A stretch of DNA of 64,000 bases, from positions 4,201,048 to 4,265,047 of the forward strand of contig SMSO01000031.1 in the NCBI GenBank assembly GCA_004764695.1. The letters are read 5' to 3'. The stretch is from Schizochytrium sp. TIO01 (taxonomy: Eukaryota; Sar; Bigyra; Thraustochytrida; Thraustochytriidae). Positions 35,072 through 46,444 of this stretch are shown in pieces (position 1 is the first letter of the stretch; each line of letters begins with the position of its first letter). Both the position numbers and the translations under genes were made by a program. The notes beneath the pieces are model-generated. The model saw nothing but the letters and a program-made list of their open reading frames with translations, was not told where the DNA came from and did not search any database.

Positions 35072-35311
35072 ATGCTCGTTTTTCTTTTCGCTCTTGTATT
35101 GACCCAGTGCCACGCAAACTCAATGATGGGCCGTAAAAGCCCTTCAAAGTACCTCGCAAGTCTATTTGTCGAGACCCAGGCTGGGTTTGCTATCAGCTTG
35201 GCCTGCAAAGCGGTCTGTGAGTCCGCGTCCGCGTCCGAGCCTTGTCTTTGCTTTTCTTTCTTTTTTCAGACTTTGCAAAGAAAAAAAGAAAAAAAGGATA
35301 GTTCTTTCTAA
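35072..35311 (+). CDS. Possible small secreted protein, 79 aa
   Basis: From the ATG at 35072 the frame begins MLVFLFALVLTQCHA, a convincing signal peptide with cleavage after CHA, and then a short region with three Cys. The C-terminus runs into a Lys-rich tail read through an A-rich tract. It lies 190 bp from the divergently oriented RING gene, so it may be leader sequence of nothing. Low support. Confidence 0.3.
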   Translation: MLVFLFALVLTQCHANSMMGRKSPSKYLASLFVETQAGFAISLACKAVCESASASEPCLCFSFFFQTLQRKKEKKDSSF

Positions 35312-35402
35312 TTCTTTAGTCGCTGGGAAGGTTGTGGAACTACTAGCTTATTTTTCGAGTTGAACAAATGGACAAGCCAACTTACCTTATTCGTAGTATA
35401 AC

Positions 35403-35696
35403 CTACTTGCGCAAGTTAATACCGTGCAACTCACGCCGCCTGCCAAAGCCCGTATCAAGGTTCTGCCCCAGAGCCAGCTCAAGCACTTTGTCTCTTATTT
35501 TATGACCACTGTAGTATGTATACAGTGGGCTCTCTCTTGTAGGGTTATAGGGTTCGTTATTTTGGTTCATATTCGTGGTTTCCCTTAAAGATATCTGCGG
35601 CAGAATTTTCCTTTTGGCCTGAACGCTGTCCAAAGCTCTTATTATAGCACCTTCGCCACTGTCTTCAGCGCTGTCGAGCTCTCGACAGCGCTGCAC
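35403..35696 (-). CDS. Probable terminal exon of an unresolved gene
   Basis: A 97-codon frame with strong protein character (SAEDSGEGAIIRALDSVQAK, SPLYTYYSGHKIRDKVLELA, TGFGRRRELHGINLRK) but no ATG at its start. It is preceded by a good acceptor (CTTCTCCTGTGCAG, with GCTAAG upstream), so it is likely a 3' exon. No matching upstream exon was found before the 36647 gene. No family recognised. Confidence 0.35.
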   Translation of the reverse strand: MQRCRELDSAEDSGEGAIIRALDSVQAKRKILPQISLRETTNMNQNNEPYNPTRESPLYTYYSGHKIRDKVLELALGQNLDTGFGRRRELHGINLRK

Positions 35697-35699
35697 AGG

Positions 35700-36646
35700 A
35701 GAAGCTGACGCTTAGCATCAGTACTAACAGCACCACCAGCAGTACCAGTTAGGCTATATTATGGGGCTCTTAAGCGATTGCGGCCCGAGTTGCGGATTTT
35801 AAGGCGAGCAATAAGCAACCAAAAAACCGAAAATGAAGCTATATGCGAAGAAGTAATGCATGAGTTGAATTGTAAATAGTACTGAGTATTTACAATGTCT
35901 ACAAAATTTGCGATCGATTGGCCTTTCCCTTTTTTAAATTGGAATTCGGGTAGAGAAATTGAAACAGGCTTTCAAGCGACATTAGTTGCACATGGATTTG
36001 GACATCTGGCACAGTTCTCGACTCATCACACGAATAACCAATCTTTAAATGCATAAAAAATCGCTAGTTCTCGAATGGGAGTTTTATCAGATGCAGTGAT
36101 GAAGCGAAATCGCAACAAGGTAGATAGTGTATTATTTGGGTGTCACACTATTATGCAAATGTGGATATCGTGATTTCTGCAATTAATGAGAACCACGGAA
36201 ATTATGACCGATTGCTCGAAGCCTCGTGCTTGTTGTAGAATTCAAACCTGCGAACTCTGAGCCAGGGGTGAGTAGTAGTAATCTATTACTAGTGACTGGC
36301 AATGCAGAGCAGAGATTGCTTGAGCAGCTCACAGTGATTTTCATTTTATAATGAAAAGTTATCTCCTATTTCTTTACTAATTTATTTCTTGATTTCTTGA
36401 TTAAAAAATAATAATAATTAAAATTACAGACCAACGATATAGGTATTGATATCTCCCCTTATGTTTAGCTTAGCTAGCTTGTATCATAAGGCTTAATCGT
36501 TGATTCAATTGTTCAATTCATAATTACTGATTTAATTAGTAGTTTAGTTCGCTTCGATTATTTGTTCATTCGTTCTTCGGAGCACTCGCTCACCAAAAGC
36601 AATTGGAGCGCGGAGACCTCAATCTGTGGACTTCTGCTTGGCCACG
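35700..36646. other. AT-rich intergenic upstream of ZZ/bromodomain gene
   Basis: No gene seen. AT-rich with TTAATTAGTAGTTTAG-type tracts close to 36540. Confidence 0.5.
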
Positions 36647-38170
36647 ATGGATGTTGGGGATGCAGAGCGAATGTCGGACCTGGAGCAGGCGGCTCTGGAC
36701 GGCCTTTCGAGCCCGATCGCCGGCGACGCGTCTACGGTGCTGACCTGTCGCGGCGGTGTTGAGCAAAGGGTGCAGGCCTCGGCATCACTGCTTTCAAAGC
36801 GGCCTAATTTCGCAGCATACAAATGCGATGTCTGTGATAAGTATCCAATTCGAGGCTACAGATGGGAATGCACAGATTGTGTGGATTTTGACATGTGCAA
36901 TTCGTGCCAAAAACAGCGAAATGGTGGACATAACCCGAGCCATTTGCTGGTCAGGTTTAAGGTTGCTACTGCAAATGCGGCTACGAACTGGAGGGCAAAG
37001 GATAAAACAAAACCTGCGCCTGCGCTTACGCAACGCACCCTTAGCCGGATGCAGTCTGTGGATGGAAACAAATCTGTGACGACTCTCCGCAGTGAGATTG
37101 CTCGTCTTCAGATTAATCTACCTGGCAAAAAGATGGGATCCAAAAAGAGCGAGCTGGCTATGCGGCTGTTTGAGACAGGTGTAGATACGTATGAAGTAAC
37201 ACTGGAGAATCTAAAGCTATCTAGCGAGGTTCCTGAGAGTGTGGAGAGGTTTTTTCTCATGAATGCGCTGATCATGGCAGATATTGTTCGGACAGGCACA
37301 TTTGAAAGCCTCGAGGAGCCCACAGACGTGCACCCGGCTCCGCCCTTTGATGGGCCTCATATGGCAGCACTGCTGTGTGGAATGGTGCTTGAAATGACTC
37401 ATCGTGATAAACATATTTTTGCATGGTTTAGTGCTCCCGTGCCCCGCGATGTGCCTCGTTATTATACGGAGATCAAGGAGCCCATGGATCTTGCAACCCT
37501 CTCTGCCTCAATTACAAGCAAGGTCAAGGATGCTGCGAGTATTATGCAGAGTTCTCCAATAGACCTTTTGTCGGAAACTGTAGGGAAACTGAACTTGATT
37601 TGGAGAAATGCTGTCCAGTTCAACCCATTCCAACATCCAGTTCATGAAGATGCTATTCTGTTCCGTCGCCTTCTCGGCGTCTGTTTGGCGAACTTGTTTT
37701 CAATGTATCCCCAGCTTGAGGAGAAATACTGCAAGGACCCAGATGCATTTCCGGTCCAAGGCCTCAATTATGAGGACATTAAACCAAGGCCTTTACCTAA
37801 GATCTCTTCCATGCCGAGTAACTCAGCTTTTCGAATGCCCTCATCATCGTCTACTGCTTCTTCTGTGTCTTCAGTCCAGCAGGTATCAGGATTTAAAGTA
37901 GCAAAGTCAGATCGCATCAAATTAGAGCGTAACGTATCAAGCAGTTCAGCTAAGGCGTCGCGCCGACGCGTTTCTCCAGCCGCCTTCCGTCGTGAGACGA
38001 GCGTATCATCAACAGGCTCTTCCCAGCAGGATTTCCAGCCACCCGCTAAAGTTCCCCGTTATAACACGAACACTGCTTCTATTGGCTCAGTCCGCGATGG
38101 TGTCTCACAATTACACGATCGCATTGATGAGGTTGAGCGGGTTTTGCAGCAAATTTTCCCTTCTGTATGA
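36647..38170 (+). CDS. ZZ zinc finger / SAP-like / bromodomain chromatin protein
   Basis: 507 aa from the ATG at 36647. A ZZ finger lies at ~57-103 (C60, C63, C75, C78, C84, C87, H95, H99; YKCDVCDKYPIRGYRWECTD). A SAP-like helix pair follows at ~145-180 (TLRSEIARLQINLPGKKMGS). The bromodomain at ~245-352 has PRYYTEIKEPMDLATLS and the acetyl-lysine-binding Asn in NAVQFNP. Then comes a Ser/Arg-rich, likely phosphorylated tail and a short C-terminal coiled coil (~484-505). ZZ domains can bind histone tails, bromodomains read acetyl-lysine and SAP motifs bind DNA, so a nuclear chromatin role is inferred. This is not an ordinary CBP/p300, as no acetyltransferase domain is present. Confidence 0.85.
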   Translation: MDVGDAERMSDLEQAALDGLSSPIAGDASTVLTCRGGVEQRVQASASLLSKRPNFAAYKCDVCDKYPIRGYRWECTDCVDFDMCNSCQKQRNGGHNPSHLLVRFKVATANAATNWRAKDKTKPAPALTQRTLSRMQSVDGNKSVTTLRSEIARLQINLPGKKMGSKKSELAMRLFETGVDTYEVTLENLKLSSEVPESVERFFLMNALIMADIVRTGTFESLEEPTDVHPAPPFDGPHMAALLCGMVLEMTHRDKHIFAWFSAPVPRDVPRYYTEIKEPMDLATLSASITSKVKDAASIMQSSPIDLLSETVGKLNLIWRNAVQFNPFQHPVHEDAILFRRLLGVCLANLFSMYPQLEEKYCKDPDAFPVQGLNYEDIKPRPLPKISSMPSNSAFRMPSSSSTASSVSSVQQVSGFKVAKSDRIKLERNVSSSSAKASRRRVSPAAFRRETSVSSTGSSQQDFQPPAKVPRYNTNTASIGSVRDGVSQLHDRIDEVERVLQQIFPSV

Positions 38171-38858
38171 AATGGAAATGCATCGTACCAAACCTTAGAC
38201 TCTACACTTTAGAACATTATACGTCTGGAGTCCTTCTTCGTCTTATTATAGATAATTGTCATTCTAAAATCCAAACAAATATATTCCGCGTAACCTGTTT
38301 TCGCGGCTTTCTCCATTGTACATTTCCTATTCTATCAAGGTTGTTTTGGCCTCTCATTTCGCTTTATTTTTCCAAGTGTTAGCATATTGCTTGACGATGA
38401 TTCACGTGTTGATTGTTTTGATTGAGAGTTATGCAAATACTATTTTCAGGATGACAAGTAACTTTGTGCACCATTTCTGGCATAAGGAGAAAGAAAAACA
38501 ACAATATCTTGAAAGTAATTAAATAGTACCTGGTACCCCAACTGGCAGCTCGAAGAAATGACGATTTCCCTCGATGAAGATATAAGGGTTGCTTAGCTTA
38601 TGTTAATTCGTCCAAAATTGATTTCCTATCTTTTCATTCTTCTCATCCCCTTTTTTCACTTTCTGGCTGCATAAGATAAGTAGAGCTCTTGCCTTGCCAT
38701 TAGAGTAACCTTTATGCATTTAGAAAGGCGAGAACCTACTAAGGCCCATGGAAAACGAAGCCAAAAAAATCCCAGGATACGTGACAAAGCTCATAGCAAA
38801 TCAAATATGCCCAGACCAGCCATAGCAAGTGGATCTACCTTGCAGCAAGGCTTAGCAT
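38171..38858. other. Intergenic between convergent genes
   Basis: Three-prime flanks; no gene recognised. Confidence 0.5.
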
Positions 38859-40901
38859 TTAATCTGCCCTAAAGTTTGGCGCTGCAAGCGCAATGAAAAT
38901 ACTCAGGCTAGTGGGAACGCGCCCAATAATATCCTGCAAATCTTCGTGACGTGTCGCCATAAGCTGCTGGTCTTTTCCCTCTTCGTTGATAATTGTGAAA
39001 TTTTCAATGAATTCGTTCACGAGCCACACGGAGAAACCATGGTGGGTCCAAATGTCCCGTGCTTCATCATAGGAGACTTGCTTGTACTTGATCTCGCGCT
39101 CCAGGTTTTCAGATAACTCCTCAACAACTTTGGCATTCCTGAAAATGTCAGATACAAGTGTATAGGTCTTGCCTGCATGTAGAGATGGTTCTGCAATAAT
39201 CTTTGCAACGGCCTCACCCACATCACTCGTACTCACGACAGCAAATTCGACGTCAGGCTTCAGCGGGGAGCAAAATGTAGAGTCTGAGATAATCTTTTCA
39301 CGGTAAATGTAAAGATTCTCTGCAAAAAATGGCAGGCGCAGAATTACATGCTTCAAATTGGATTCGGCCAAACAGGTCTCAATAAGGGTAAAGTCTGCCG
39401 CCATGCTTGTCGAAGTTTCAGGAAGGTTCATGTTAATGACAGACATTAGAACGACTGTGCCCCGGAAAGCGGCGGCCTTAAGTCCAGCAATAGTCATCTG
39501 GCAAATCTTGGCTCGATCCTCGACAGGGGGTGCAATGATGAAAACGGCAGAGGGTTTATTCTCCTTCACCGTTTTAGCTACTGCTGCCTGATCGCCCATA
39601 TCCAGTGCAAAAGGTTCCACACCCTCTACGTCATCCTCACCTGCTTCTGCGGCTTTGTCAACGTTTCGCATGCATGCGATAACTTGAAAGCCAGCAAAGT
39701 GAAGCGCCCTCACTGAAGCCTTGCCAATTTTACTTGTGCTGTTAAAAACCATAATTGGGGCATTTGGATCAACAGTGGAATGGTGGCTGCCCTCCTTAGC
39801 TGCTTCAACTACAGCAGGCTCTTTGTGAGCCACAAACATTGGCAAGACAGCCTTAATAAAAGACTCTGTAGTTGTGACTTCGGAGCGCATCAATTTTTGA
39901 AGCTGTACAGAGTCATGGGTCATTGACGGAGAGCCTTCGTCAATGAGTTTGTACAACTCAATAATACCGTCAGCCTGCCAATCTGGGAAACCCATCCGCA
40001 AAAGAGCCTCCTTGGACTTTTCAGGCGGTACCTGCTCATACTGAATCTCCTTGTTTAGAGCCTCGGAGAAGATTCTGGCCATATCTCTGTGAGTATAAGT
40101 ATCGGAGGCAAGCTCGTACACTTCCCCACTGAGAGGTTCTGCGGTGCATAAGAGGTTCGCAGCAGCCTCTCCGACATCAGAGGTAACAACAGTACTAAAG
40201 GGCGAATCCGGTTTGCAGATTCCCATGATTTTGTCCTCGTCACGAATTGAGTGAATGTGCACAAAGCAGTTATCTGTGAAAAGTGGCACACGGAGGATAG
40301 CATATGGGATACCAGATTCCTTGATAGCTGTCTCAATAGGTACAAGCTGCTTTGCAAAGATGGTCACTTTTTCCTTGACAGAGAGTACTGAAAGAAGAAC
40401 AATATTCCCGACCTTGGCAAGGCGGCAGCCTTGGATAGCCGAAATACTAATTTCTGTGCGGTCGTGGGTGCCTGGGACAATGAGAAACACGGAGCGCACA
40501 TTGTTTTCAATTATTACCTTTGCGACCTCCTCCTTGTGACCAGGGTTTACTTTCACGGGTGTTACATAGTCAAAGCTACAAAGTCCTGCATCATTCGCTC
40601 GCGAGGTATCACGTGTGCCAGCGAAGACGCGAATTTTCTCACTTGCAAGGTCTCTCTTTACCAGTGCTTTAACAGTAGCTTTACCAATCATTCCGGTGCA
40701 TCCTAAGATGAGGATGTTACCTGGTGTCTCTCCAAGAGTTTCCTTACGAAGTCTCCCAACCTCAGCTTCGAGTTGATGGACTTTCTTCTCTTTAGCTGCA
40801 ATCTCTTCTTTGGCATCCTTCAGTTCCTCTTTGGTTTCCTTCAGAGCGTGCGCCGTCGATCGTTTGCGGTCGTGCGCCTCCACGGACTCCACACAACCCA
40901 T
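38859..40901 (-). CDS. Tandem NmrA-like Rossmann-fold protein with MGC lipidation start
   Basis: 680 aa from the ATG at 40901. It begins MGCVESVEAH, a consensus for N-myristoylation at Gly2 plus palmitoylation at Cys3. A coiled coil follows at ~18-55, then two NmrA/SDR-like halves. The first has an intact dinucleotide loop, ILILGCTGMIG (GxxGxxG, 67-73). The second (from ~382) has IMVFNSTSKIG, in which the glycines before the last are replaced. Both share RVPLF/RLPFF, TSDVGEAAANLL/TSDVGEAVAKII and the terminal VPPEKS.EALLRMGF / VSYDEARDIWTHHGF elements, so an internal duplication is clear. NmrA-like proteins bind NAD(P) and often sense redox state rather than catalyse. Membrane attachment via the N-terminus is inferred. 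Confidence 0.85.
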   Translation of the reverse strand: MGCVESVEAHDRKRSTAHALKETKEELKDAKEEIAAKEKKVHQLEAEVGRLRKETLGETPGNILILGCTGMIGKATVKALVKRDLASEKIRVFAGTRDTSRANDAGLCSFDYVTPVKVNPGHKEEVAKVIIENNVRSVFLIVPGTHDRTEISISAIQGCRLAKVGNIVLLSVLSVKEKVTIFAKQLVPIETAIKESGIPYAILRVPLFTDNCFVHIHSIRDEDKIMGICKPDSPFSTVVTSDVGEAAANLLCTAEPLSGEVYELASDTYTHRDMARIFSEALNKEIQYEQVPPEKSKEALLRMGFPDWQADGIIELYKLIDEGSPSMTHDSVQLQKLMRSEVTTTESFIKAVLPMFVAHKEPAVVEAAKEGSHHSTVDPNAPIMVFNSTSKIGKASVRALHFAGFQVIACMRNVDKAAEAGEDDVEGVEPFALDMGDQAAVAKTVKENKPSAVFIIAPPVEDRAKICQMTIAGLKAAAFRGTVVLMSVINMNLPETSTSMAADFTLIETCLAESNLKHVILRLPFFAENLYIYREKIISDSTFCSPLKPDVEFAVVSTSDVGEAVAKIIAEPSLHAGKTYTLVSDIFRNAKVVEELSENLEREIKYKQVSYDEARDIWTHHGFSVWLVNEFIENFTIINEEGKDQQLMATRHEDLQDIIGRVPTSLSIFIALAAPNFRAD

Positions 40902-43900
40902 CTTGAACAAGTAGAGATAGATTTACAGGTTTACCTCGAAGTGCGTTTGCTGAAAGCGAAGAACAAAGTTCACAAAACGCAAGGCCTTCTTCAACCTTTG
41001 GTCTAAACACTAGGCCAAGCCAAGCCAAGTCAAACTAAGAAAAGTCAAATTCTACGTTTCCGGATCTGCTGACGTGCGGCAAAACAACGTGCAATTTTCA
41101 ACGAAGAAGTAGGTACTATACTCGACTAGATACCCGTACTACCTTTTTCACCCAATTTTGTTGGTGGAATTCTATAATCTGTATCTGTATCTGTTATTAG
41201 CAGCGTACTTCAACCCAGACCTTGTGGCCTTGCTTTGTAAGAAAGTAAGAAAGTTTGTCTCCACTCAATACAGTATTGGTTAATCGCCCGCCGATTCTCC
41301 TTTTGTCAATTGCTAGCGTCCCGGACTGTGCAGGATATGCTCTTCACGGTGCCTTTGCTACCGGACTCTTGAAGTTGGCCTGAGACTCGAGACTCTCAGA
41401 GGCACTCGGAACTACTAGCTCTGCCACTAAGCGCTGAGTACAAGCGGGATCTGGCAGAGGATCCAGAGAGGTCCAGCTGAAATGTCCTTGCCCCACCTAC
41501 TGCGCCCACCACAGCGTAGCAGCAGCCTTCAAAATTTCGATGAATAGATAGATCTCTTGATGGGTCGCCTCGAGTAATCTGTATTTGTTTGCCTTCAAGC
41601 TAGATCGAGCCTTAGTAATTAAGGTAGGCACCACCCTCAGGTTAGCGTCCGAAGTACCCTGTATTAGACTGTATTAGACTATGGAGCTCAAGATCTCAAG
41701 ATTTCCCACCAGCCAGCCAGCCAGCCAGCCAGCAAAGCCTAAGCAGACCCGCTAGCGTGTGGGCAATCGCGCAACCTTTCTGGTTAGCGATCCGCCGAGA
41801 TCGGCTTTTGGGAGGTGCTTAGTCCTCACGTCGCTTCTCTAATTGCGGGTCTGCACTCTCGACCGCCTGCAGTGATAGGAGTTCTAAGATAAGATCACTT
41901 TTGATAGAGATATATATTGCTAGGAGCTCAGCTACTCGAAACGATACGCGTCGAGGTGCCTTGAAGCCAGCGAGGTGGCCACTACGGTAGAACTTCTTAC
42001 TAGAGTTTCCAAACTTTGGAATTCAAATTCGTGGAATTCAAATTCGTGGAATTCAAATTCGTGGAATTCAAATTCGTGGAATTCAAATTCGTGGAATTCA
42101 AATTCGTGGAATTCAAATTCGGACTTGGAGCGAATTGGTCCAACTCCTGCTCCTCGTGCAGGGCTGTGGCGGCCGCTCGGGTCGAGGTCGGCCCCGCCGG
42201 GCTCTCGCACGCTTGCTGCTGCTGCTGCCGCGTGCTTTTTGGTCTGCGCGGTGTCCGTGAGGTTCACCGCAACCAGGCCCCACCCAGTCAGTGAGTGATG
42301 ATGGTAAGTGCGATGAAGTTCCGGTTCTGGTCTTCTGCTTTCTTCGCTCTCGAAGCCTTCCTTGTAAAATGAGGCGCGAGAGGTCCTATGCAGGGCTACC
42401 GTATTACCTATGTGGCACGGCACCCAGTTCAACGACGTGATAACTTCGCTGGACAGTGCGGAGCAGAAGATGCTGAAAACTCGAGTGAGAACGCACGCAC
42501 GCATAGCCAGCTAGACGAGGCGACTCTCTCTCTCACTGTAGAAAATCAACCCAAAAGATTGAAACGCGCTCCCTCTGACTAGTTGAGGCGACCTGAAGAG
42601 CGTTCGTTCCCGACTAACTTGCCAGATTAATTTGATTTGCGAAGCTTTTCGGACTTCCTGGGCCCTATCATCTTCGCACTCTCACTAGTCAGAGGTAACA
42701 AGCCAAAACAATCACTCTTAATATCTTCAATCACATTTAACCTACCTCCCTTGTGAACTGGTTTATATGGGTGCCGCTTTGGAGATTACTAATTGTAGGA
42801 AGGAGCATGCATTGAGCAGGCAACCAGGTCCCCACGGTAATTCCTTTGCAGGCCTTCTCATACTCCGAGTGTGGTTTATATTGGGGCTTTGTTGACGTTT
42901 CTGAAGCATGGATTGCGAACTATTCGTTAAAAGCCAGGCCTGATGAGTTTTAACAATTTGATTCGATTGAAGAACTTCAAGGAAAAGTCGTTGGCCCTTG
43001 AGAGTGGCCAGGGCTCAAGAGTACTTTCTCACCTAGGGGCTATCCTCGCCAGACGCATACCGGCATAAATAAAAAAGTAATGGCCATCAATATCCGATTT
43101 GTTGTTTAAGAAAAGAATATAGTTGCCTTGATTAGTTTCAGTTTCGAAGAAGACAACAAAAGGGACCCACAGGTATTTTTCTAGCATGTGTCAAATGTTT
43201 AAACCCTGTCCAATCTGTAGAGCTCCAAAACAGGAATAACAACATCGCTTACCGCATAAGCAGCACCAAATAGTTAACGTTCTCAAGAGTGTAGAAAATG
43301 ACGACGTTGATGAACAACACAAGAGCGCGTTGAATGCCTGAGAAAATATCCTGCTGGACAAAATGGAAAGCATTTCAAAGACACCGCTAGATATATGCGC
43401 TTCTGCAAGTGCATACATTTGCTCTGTATCAGATATTTAATATTTTGCGACATCTCTTGACACCGTTTTCCCCAAATGGCATTTAATTAAAGCGCATTTC
43501 ATAAAATTCGGTTTATTGATGACTTTGCGCACGTCAATATTTCTATCTAATATCTCAGCAAAGAGCTCATCTTGGAGGAACTGCTTGAGGCAAACTCTTG
43601 ACAAAAATGTTTTTTTGCAACTCTTTCAGGAAACACGGTAGCGAAGCTCTATGTTACCATCTTAAGAACCTATATCGTTGGTCAGCAACCACTGAGTAGA
43701 TGTAAAATCCCATATGTGCGGACAAAGTATAAAACAATTTCTTCGGAAATGATCATGAAGACCACGGGAACAAAAAGTGTAACCAGACGGAATATTGGAT
43801 CCTTGAATCATCTTTATCTAGATCGCAAGTGTTTACATCCTCAAGCCGTAGCTCTGAGTTACGTGTCATCCAGGACTTTTTGATCCCGTGTTGCACAGAC

Positions 43901-45956
43901 TCACCGCGTTTCAAATAGAATCTGATTAATTCACAATCACAGTCTTCGTTCCAAAAAAATTGTATCTTTCATCTAATTCTTTTCACAATTGGGGTGTTCT
44001 CGTGGCGATTCACAGGTGGCCATCGCATCATGGAAATGGTGATACTAATATTCAAGATCACTCGATCATGACGGCGCTGGAGACCAGATCTCAAGCATCT
44101 TGTCAAAGTCAAAGTCTCTGTATGTATCATCATTATCGTCGTTCACTCAAGTTCTTCGCGAGGATTCCAAATTTTGGTCACCATACTGTGGTGCCTCCTT
44201 TTGAGGCTCAGCTGTTCCTCAGTATCAGATAATACGATCTTCGGAACACTTTCACTTTCTTCAAGTTCTTCAATTTTTGCTTTGAGAATAATCGGAATAA
44301 CAAACCATTTGAATTGATTTTGCTCAGGCGCCCTTGCCGCGAGAGCCTTCGTCCACAGTTTATCTACTAGCCGGACCGATCGCAGACATAAGCTCAGGAG
44401 TCGCTGGTACTCTTAGTATTAGTAAATATCAAGAATATTGCTAAAAGTTAAGAAAGTAGGAAACTGGATAAATTATTGAAAGTTATCCTGATTTGCCGTG
44501 GATGTAATTATTTATCCTAGTTTGAATTTCGTGCACGGTAGTACATTAAAAATGTCCAATTCAAAAAGTTTTTTGACTTCAATAATGATGAAAAATTGTT
44601 TCTCAAGCATTTTCAATTTTAACATATAAAATATATACCTTAGGCAGGGGTATTTACTAAAGACTAGGTAGAATGGATGTGTGCATAGTTATTAAGTATA
44701 TATATAATAATAATTAAAACAACAAAATAATAAAAGGGAAAGAAAGCTTTAATTAAAAGGCATTGCGGTGTGAAAGCATCATACTTTCAAGTTGCACGAG
44801 CAACTTAGTATATGAACTGTCAAGTGCATTCTGCGCCTGGCTTCAAAGAAGTAAGATATTGGCGTTCACAGAGAGCTAGGTTTATTTTTATACAACTGAA
44901 GAATAAATACCAAGTAAGCTTTATATTGTGCAAATTGAACTCCTTTATTCTACGAAACTATCCAACTTAAACAGCATAACACCTCAACTCTGAAGAGAAA
45001 TTCTCCTGAGATGCCATGCAATTTAAAATAAAGGGTAGACAGTGCACACAACGAGTGGATTGTGTACTGATCTTCAGAGCTAGCATTTCGTTTTCTTCCC
45101 TCGCTCGCTAGTGTGCGTGCGCACGCTCAAGTTCTGACTCTCTTTTGGTCGAACTTGAAGGTGGCTTTGACTTTGTACTAAAGGAGGTAGGCACTACTAC
45201 TGCTTGCAAGAGCACCTAAAAGTTACCACGATAAGCGGTTTTGAGATTGAAGATCATTCACTTGTAGGGAAACAAGTCATTCACGATGACAATGTTATTG
45301 TGTAACCTTTAAGTGACAAAGATTATCTGATATGGCTCAGGCTGAAGTCAGAATTGGAGTAAGACAAGAATTCTGGTATGTTAGCATATAGTAATAATAC
45401 CACCTACAAGAGTGCCGACACAAAGGTGTTGGTAATGAAGGTTGAATTTGGAGGCGGTCGTTTGGCTTGCTCAGCTCTCTAAGCGCTTGAACTACAGATT
45501 GTGGAGTTTTAAAGCACTGTAGAGAGTGAATGTTCAAAACTTTTATAGGGAAGTACAGCATGTACTCTATACAGCTCCCATCAGTGTCTGTTCGTAGCTG
45601 ATGATACATTCTCAACTTTTGTTTCTACAATTAAAAAGACATACGAGGGTACCTAGTTATTGTGTAGACTACTAATAGTACAACAAGGAAGTACTACATA
45701 CACTGGGATAGAAGGCTTTGCACAATTTTGTACAACGTCCATGTATTAGTAATACCTACCTACTATGACGCGTGTACTCGGCAAATGTTTTTGCTTGTGA
45801 TCATAGAGTTCTCGCTCCGAAGCTCTACAGCACCCGCAGGAAAACCATCTCGATGCCATGTTGCGTATATCACTTCCCCGCACAAGCTTTGCGCGCGCAC
45901 ATTAATTTGTTACACCTTTAGCGCACGCCTCCTTTGTTTCACAATATCTAATCATC
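40902..45956. other. Long sparse region with repeats
   Basis: No firm gene. Holds a (CCAG)n tract near 41708-41733, the 15-bp x7 array at 42018-42122 and AT-rich DNA. A 190-codon minus-strand and a 107-codon plus-strand frame both run through the 15-bp array and are products of its length being a multiple of three. A minus-strand frame near 45337-45609 is mildly protein-like. Confidence 0.4.
42018..42122. repeat. 15-bp tandem repeat, seven copies
   Basis: Unit GGAATTCAAATTCGT repeated seven times with only the last base changed in the final copy. It keeps all frames open (WNSNS on plus, EFKFV in another frame). Confidence 0.97.
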
Positions 45957-46368
45957 ATGGCTGACACACCACGTGTGAAGATAAGTCTATCAAGCCCGTT
46001 AACTCTATTTAATTGTGGCACTGATCCTAATATGGGATTGACTCACTCATCTCTTGTCTCGAAACTCCATATCTAGGTCGTTGGATGCAACAAGGTATTA
46101 GCAGAAGCCGAAATTCGTGGGACTAGAGCTGAGGATATCTACCAATTTCCATACCAAGTCAAAGCGGTCTCAAGACAAACTTTTTCTGGAGCTGCCGTGT
46201 TCGCTACAAGAGGCCAGCTCCAATTTAACAGCAACTCCAAGCGCAAGATCTTTGGGGGCTGCCACTGAGGTAAAAAACATGTTTAAGGGAACCCCATCAA
46301 CAACAATGACAACTATGTTGAGGCACGTAATTCTGAGTGGGACCCTCATAAAAGATGAGACGAAGTAA
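45957..46368 (+). CDS. Possible spliced small gene, exon structure ambiguous
   Basis: ATG at 45957 begins MADTPR, followed by a GTGAAG donor. Two acceptors fit in phase 0. One is at 46077, giving VVGCNKVLAEAEIRGTRAED and a frame that stops at 46266 after a 5-G run. The other, near 46102, gives QKPKFVGLELRISTN and stays open to TAA at 46366. The second model needs no frame break and yields about 95 residues. Neither matches a family I know. Confidence 0.3.
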
Positions 46369-46402
46369 GTATAGACGAAATGCTTTATCATTATTCTAAT
46401 TA

Positions 46403-46444
46403 TTTTTAGGTTCTGCAAAAAAATACCAGGGCAGAACCTAAAAA
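46403..46444. repeat. Perfect 14-bp inverted repeat (hairpin)
   Basis: Arms TTTTTAGGTTCTGC (46403-46416) and GCAGAACCTAAAAA (46431-46444) flank a 14-nt loop. The string AAAAATACCAG occurs in the loop and again just after the right arm. The element could be a structured RNA end or a small transposon remnant. Confidence 0.9.

Noticed and set aside
41932-42504. 190-codon minus-strand frame through the 15-bp array
   Set aside because: Length is due to the 15-bp repeat having no stops in any frame; flanks are not protein-like.
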